A stretch of DNA of 6,999 nucleotides from Ruminiclostridium sp. (GTDB lineage: Bacteria; Bacillota; Clostridia; DSM-8532): assembly GCA_003535195.1 (NCBI GenBank), contig DOHN01000049.1, positions 14,993-21,991 of the forward strand. The letters are read 5' to 3'. How positions within the stretch are numbered: position 1 is the first letter of the stretch; each line of letters starts with the position of its first letter. Below are positions 5,575 through 6,999 of this stretch, piece after piece. A program made the position numbers and the translations under genes. Below the pieces are notes generated by a model. It was not told where the DNA came from, ran no database searches, and saw nothing but the letters and a program-made list of their open reading frames with translations.

Positions 5575-6451
5575 TTTCCACTTCCGGATTCTCCTTTTTT
5601 TCTATGAAAGCCGCATCAATAAACATAAGCACTTTCAGCCTGATAGAAAACAGCAGAATAATAACTTCTAAGAAAGAAGTAATAAACAGTGATAATAGAG
5701 GGTTTTCAACACCGGCGGCAAAAGTATTCAGGATCCAGCCCATGCAAACAGGCCATAGGGCGTTCAGAATAATATTTTTCCTGCTGCCCCTGGTAAGGGC
5801 CGGAGACATTTTAAAATTGCGAAAAACCCCCACATCAAATTCAAGAATCAATAAATCCTTAAAAATATACAAAGTGTTCAGCACGATAATGAAAAAAGGC
5901 AGTGCAATGAACAAAATAAGGAAAAACGGGGCAAGCATGGCAGCAAAACCCGTCACGATCATGATAATAAGCACTACCAGTAAAATGAGAAGGTAATACA
6001 TGATATTAAAAATAATAAGCTTGGGCAAACGCCTCAAAAAAATCAAAATACTCTCTCTGCCCTTCTGAGACGGCCGAATCAAGCTGAAATAGTAATAGCT
6101 TTCATAAAACAACCCCGCGATAAAGGAAAATACATTGATGACCAGTATAATGAGAATGCCCGTCATAAAGGAATTGATCATACTGGTATAAAGATCGGAA
6201 CCGATCAGGGACAGATCCAGCGTTTTATTTTCAAGCTGGCTTTGAAGCTGGCGGCTTATTTGCTCAAATGCCTTATAAAAAGTCTCCGTATAGGGTCTGG
6301 CAAAAAGATATCCGCCAAAAATAACGGCGAGCATCAGCAGAAAAACAAATCGTGCTACCAACGGATTTTGGGTATCGTAAAATTTGATGGAATTCCTGAG
6401 ATATGCAAAAATCGGTTTTACCCTGCTATTGTTTTCTGAACGGTTACCCAT
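5564..6451 (-). CDS. Unknown multi-pass membrane protein
   Basis: I do not recognise this 295-residue protein. It has a polar N-terminus (MGNRSENNSRVKPIFAYLRN) and about six hydrophobic helices, near residues 33-51, 91-117, 143-168, 169-195, 228-247 and 250-270. An outside or inside loop of about 40 mostly polar residues (52-90) separates helices 1 and 2. A basic loop RPSQKGRESILIFLRRLPK (126-144) and another around RNFKMSPALTRGSRK (211-225) suggest cytoplasmic faces. The C-terminus is charged (EKKENPEVE). There is no signal-peptide cleavage site, ATP-binding motif or obvious catalytic residue. The overall look (short amphipathic N-terminus, FYESYYYFSLIRP, six helices) resembles uncharacterised Firmicutes membrane proteins rather than a known transporter. 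The ATG at 6449-6451 has GGGGAG nearby and overlaps the stop of the pseudouridine synthase gene by eight bases, suggesting translational coupling. Confidence 0.85.
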   Translation of the reverse strand: MGNRSENNSRVKPIFAYLRNSIKFYDTQNPLVARFVFLLMLAVIFGGYLFARPYTETFYKAFEQISRQLQSQLENKTLDLSLIGSDLYTSMINSFMTGILIILVINVFSFIAGLFYESYYYFSLIRPSQKGRESILIFLRRLPKLIIFNIMYYLLILLVVLIIMIVTGFAAMLAPFFLILFIALPFFIIVLNTLYIFKDLLILEFDVGVFRNFKMSPALTRGSRKNIILNALWPVCMGWILNTFAAGVENPLLSLFITSFLEVIILLFSIRLKVLMFIDAAFIEKKENPEVETMA

Positions 6452-6999
6452 TTCTTTCTCCCCTGACGAGTTTTACTTCCCGTGGTGCCAAAAATCGCCA
6501 TTGCCCCGGCTTTAAATCACCCAGCGTCAATTTGCCGACGGCAGTTCTTTTAAGCCTCAGAACATTGTGGCCCACAGCTTCGAACATACGTTTAACCTGC
6601 CTGTTTCTGCCCTCGTGTATGACAATTTTCAACACAGTACTCTTTTCCTTCATTTCAACGATCTCCACCTTTGCAGGTGAAGTCCGCCTTTTGTCGAGCA
6701 TCACACCTCTTCTTAAAGCAAGCTGTGTTTTCTCCGAAGGGCTGCCCGCAACTTCAGCCAAATAGGTTTTTGTAGTTTCCTGCCCCGGATGGGTGCTTTG
6801 ATAGGCAAACTCCCCATCGTTTGTTAAAATCAAAAGTCCGGTGGTATCATAATCAAGACGGCCCACCGGATAAATGCGTTCCTGAACTCCCTCAATAAGA
6901 TCCAGAACAGTTTTTCTGCCTTCCGGATCAGAAACCGTTGTCACATAGCCTGATGGCTTATTAAGCATAATGTAGATCACGTTTTGCTCTCTTTTTATT
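6444..6999 (-). CDS. rluB: RsuA/RluB-family pseudouridine synthase (5' end outside window)
   Basis: Enzyme that converts a specific uridine in rRNA to pseudouridine; RluB in E. coli modifies 23S rRNA, RsuA 16S rRNA. Visible catalytic-domain marks are YIMLNKPSGYVTTVSDP, VGRLDYDTTGLLILTNDGEF with the catalytic aspartate in GRLD, KTYLAEV, and EGRNRQVKRMFEAVGH. The frame is open to the window edge (upstream residues IKREQN precede VIYIMLNKP), which matches the linker after an N-terminal S4 RNA-binding domain. The apparent GTG start at 6978-6980 is therefore probably internal and the S4 domain lies beyond the edge. RluB is preferred to RsuA from the PEGRKTVLDLI stretch and general Firmicutes practice, but the exact target uridine is not provable. 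It is the first visible gene of the unit with the membrane protein. Confidence 0.88.
   Translation of the reverse strand, partial: IKREQNVIYIMLNKPSGYVTTVSDPEGRKTVLDLIEGVQERIYPVGRLDYDTTGLLILTNDGEFAYQSTHPGQETTKTYLAEVAGSPSEKTQLALRRGVMLDKRRTSPAKVEIVEMKEKSTVLKIVIHEGRNRQVKRMFEAVGHNVLRLKRTAVGKLTLGDLKPGQWRFLAPREVKLVRGERNG

Overview
This is a moderate-GC window with strong Shine-Dalgarno sites (AGGAGG type), near-consensus sigma-A promoters and compact operons. The gene content points to an endospore-forming Firmicute, most likely a member of the Clostridia: cysteine-rich (zinc-binding) L28 and L32, a PDZ/radical SAM/DUF512 protein, a Firmicutes-style YceD and, decisively, a 23-codon spoVM gene. The genus cannot be named from this sequence alone. 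Nothing looks like a recently acquired island; most of the window is housekeeping DNA.

Plus-strand part (1-1701). The window opens inside a small stand-alone Smr-domain protein. A GDT1/UPF0016 family cation transporter follows (443-1132). Next is a gene-free stretch of about 330 bases that holds a large imperfect palindrome (1191-1298), then an extended -10 promoter and rpmB (ribosomal protein L28). rpmB ends in a strong 12-bp terminator hairpin at 1670-1701.

Minus-strand part (1725-6999). All genes here read right to left and converge on rpmB. In transcription order they are: a 5'-truncated RsuA/RluB-family pseudouridine synthase; a six-helix membrane protein of unknown function that overlaps it by 8 bases; glyA (serine hydroxymethyltransferase) with its own near-perfect promoter; yceD (23S rRNA accumulation factor, TTG start) and rpmF (L32) from a perfect TTGACA-17-TATAAT promoter, closed by a terminator; the PDZ/radical SAM/DUF512 protein; and spoVM, tail to tail with rpmB.

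Themes. Ribosome biogenesis dominates (L28, L32, YceD, pseudouridine synthase), joined by one-carbon metabolism (GlyA), metal transport (GDT1) and spore-coat assembly (SpoVM). The best candidates for new biology are the uncharacterised DUF512 radical SAM protein between rpmF and spoVM, the unknown membrane protein coupled to the pseudouridine synthase, and the palindromic element at 1191-1298. No mobile element, CRISPR array, tRNA or rRNA gene was seen.
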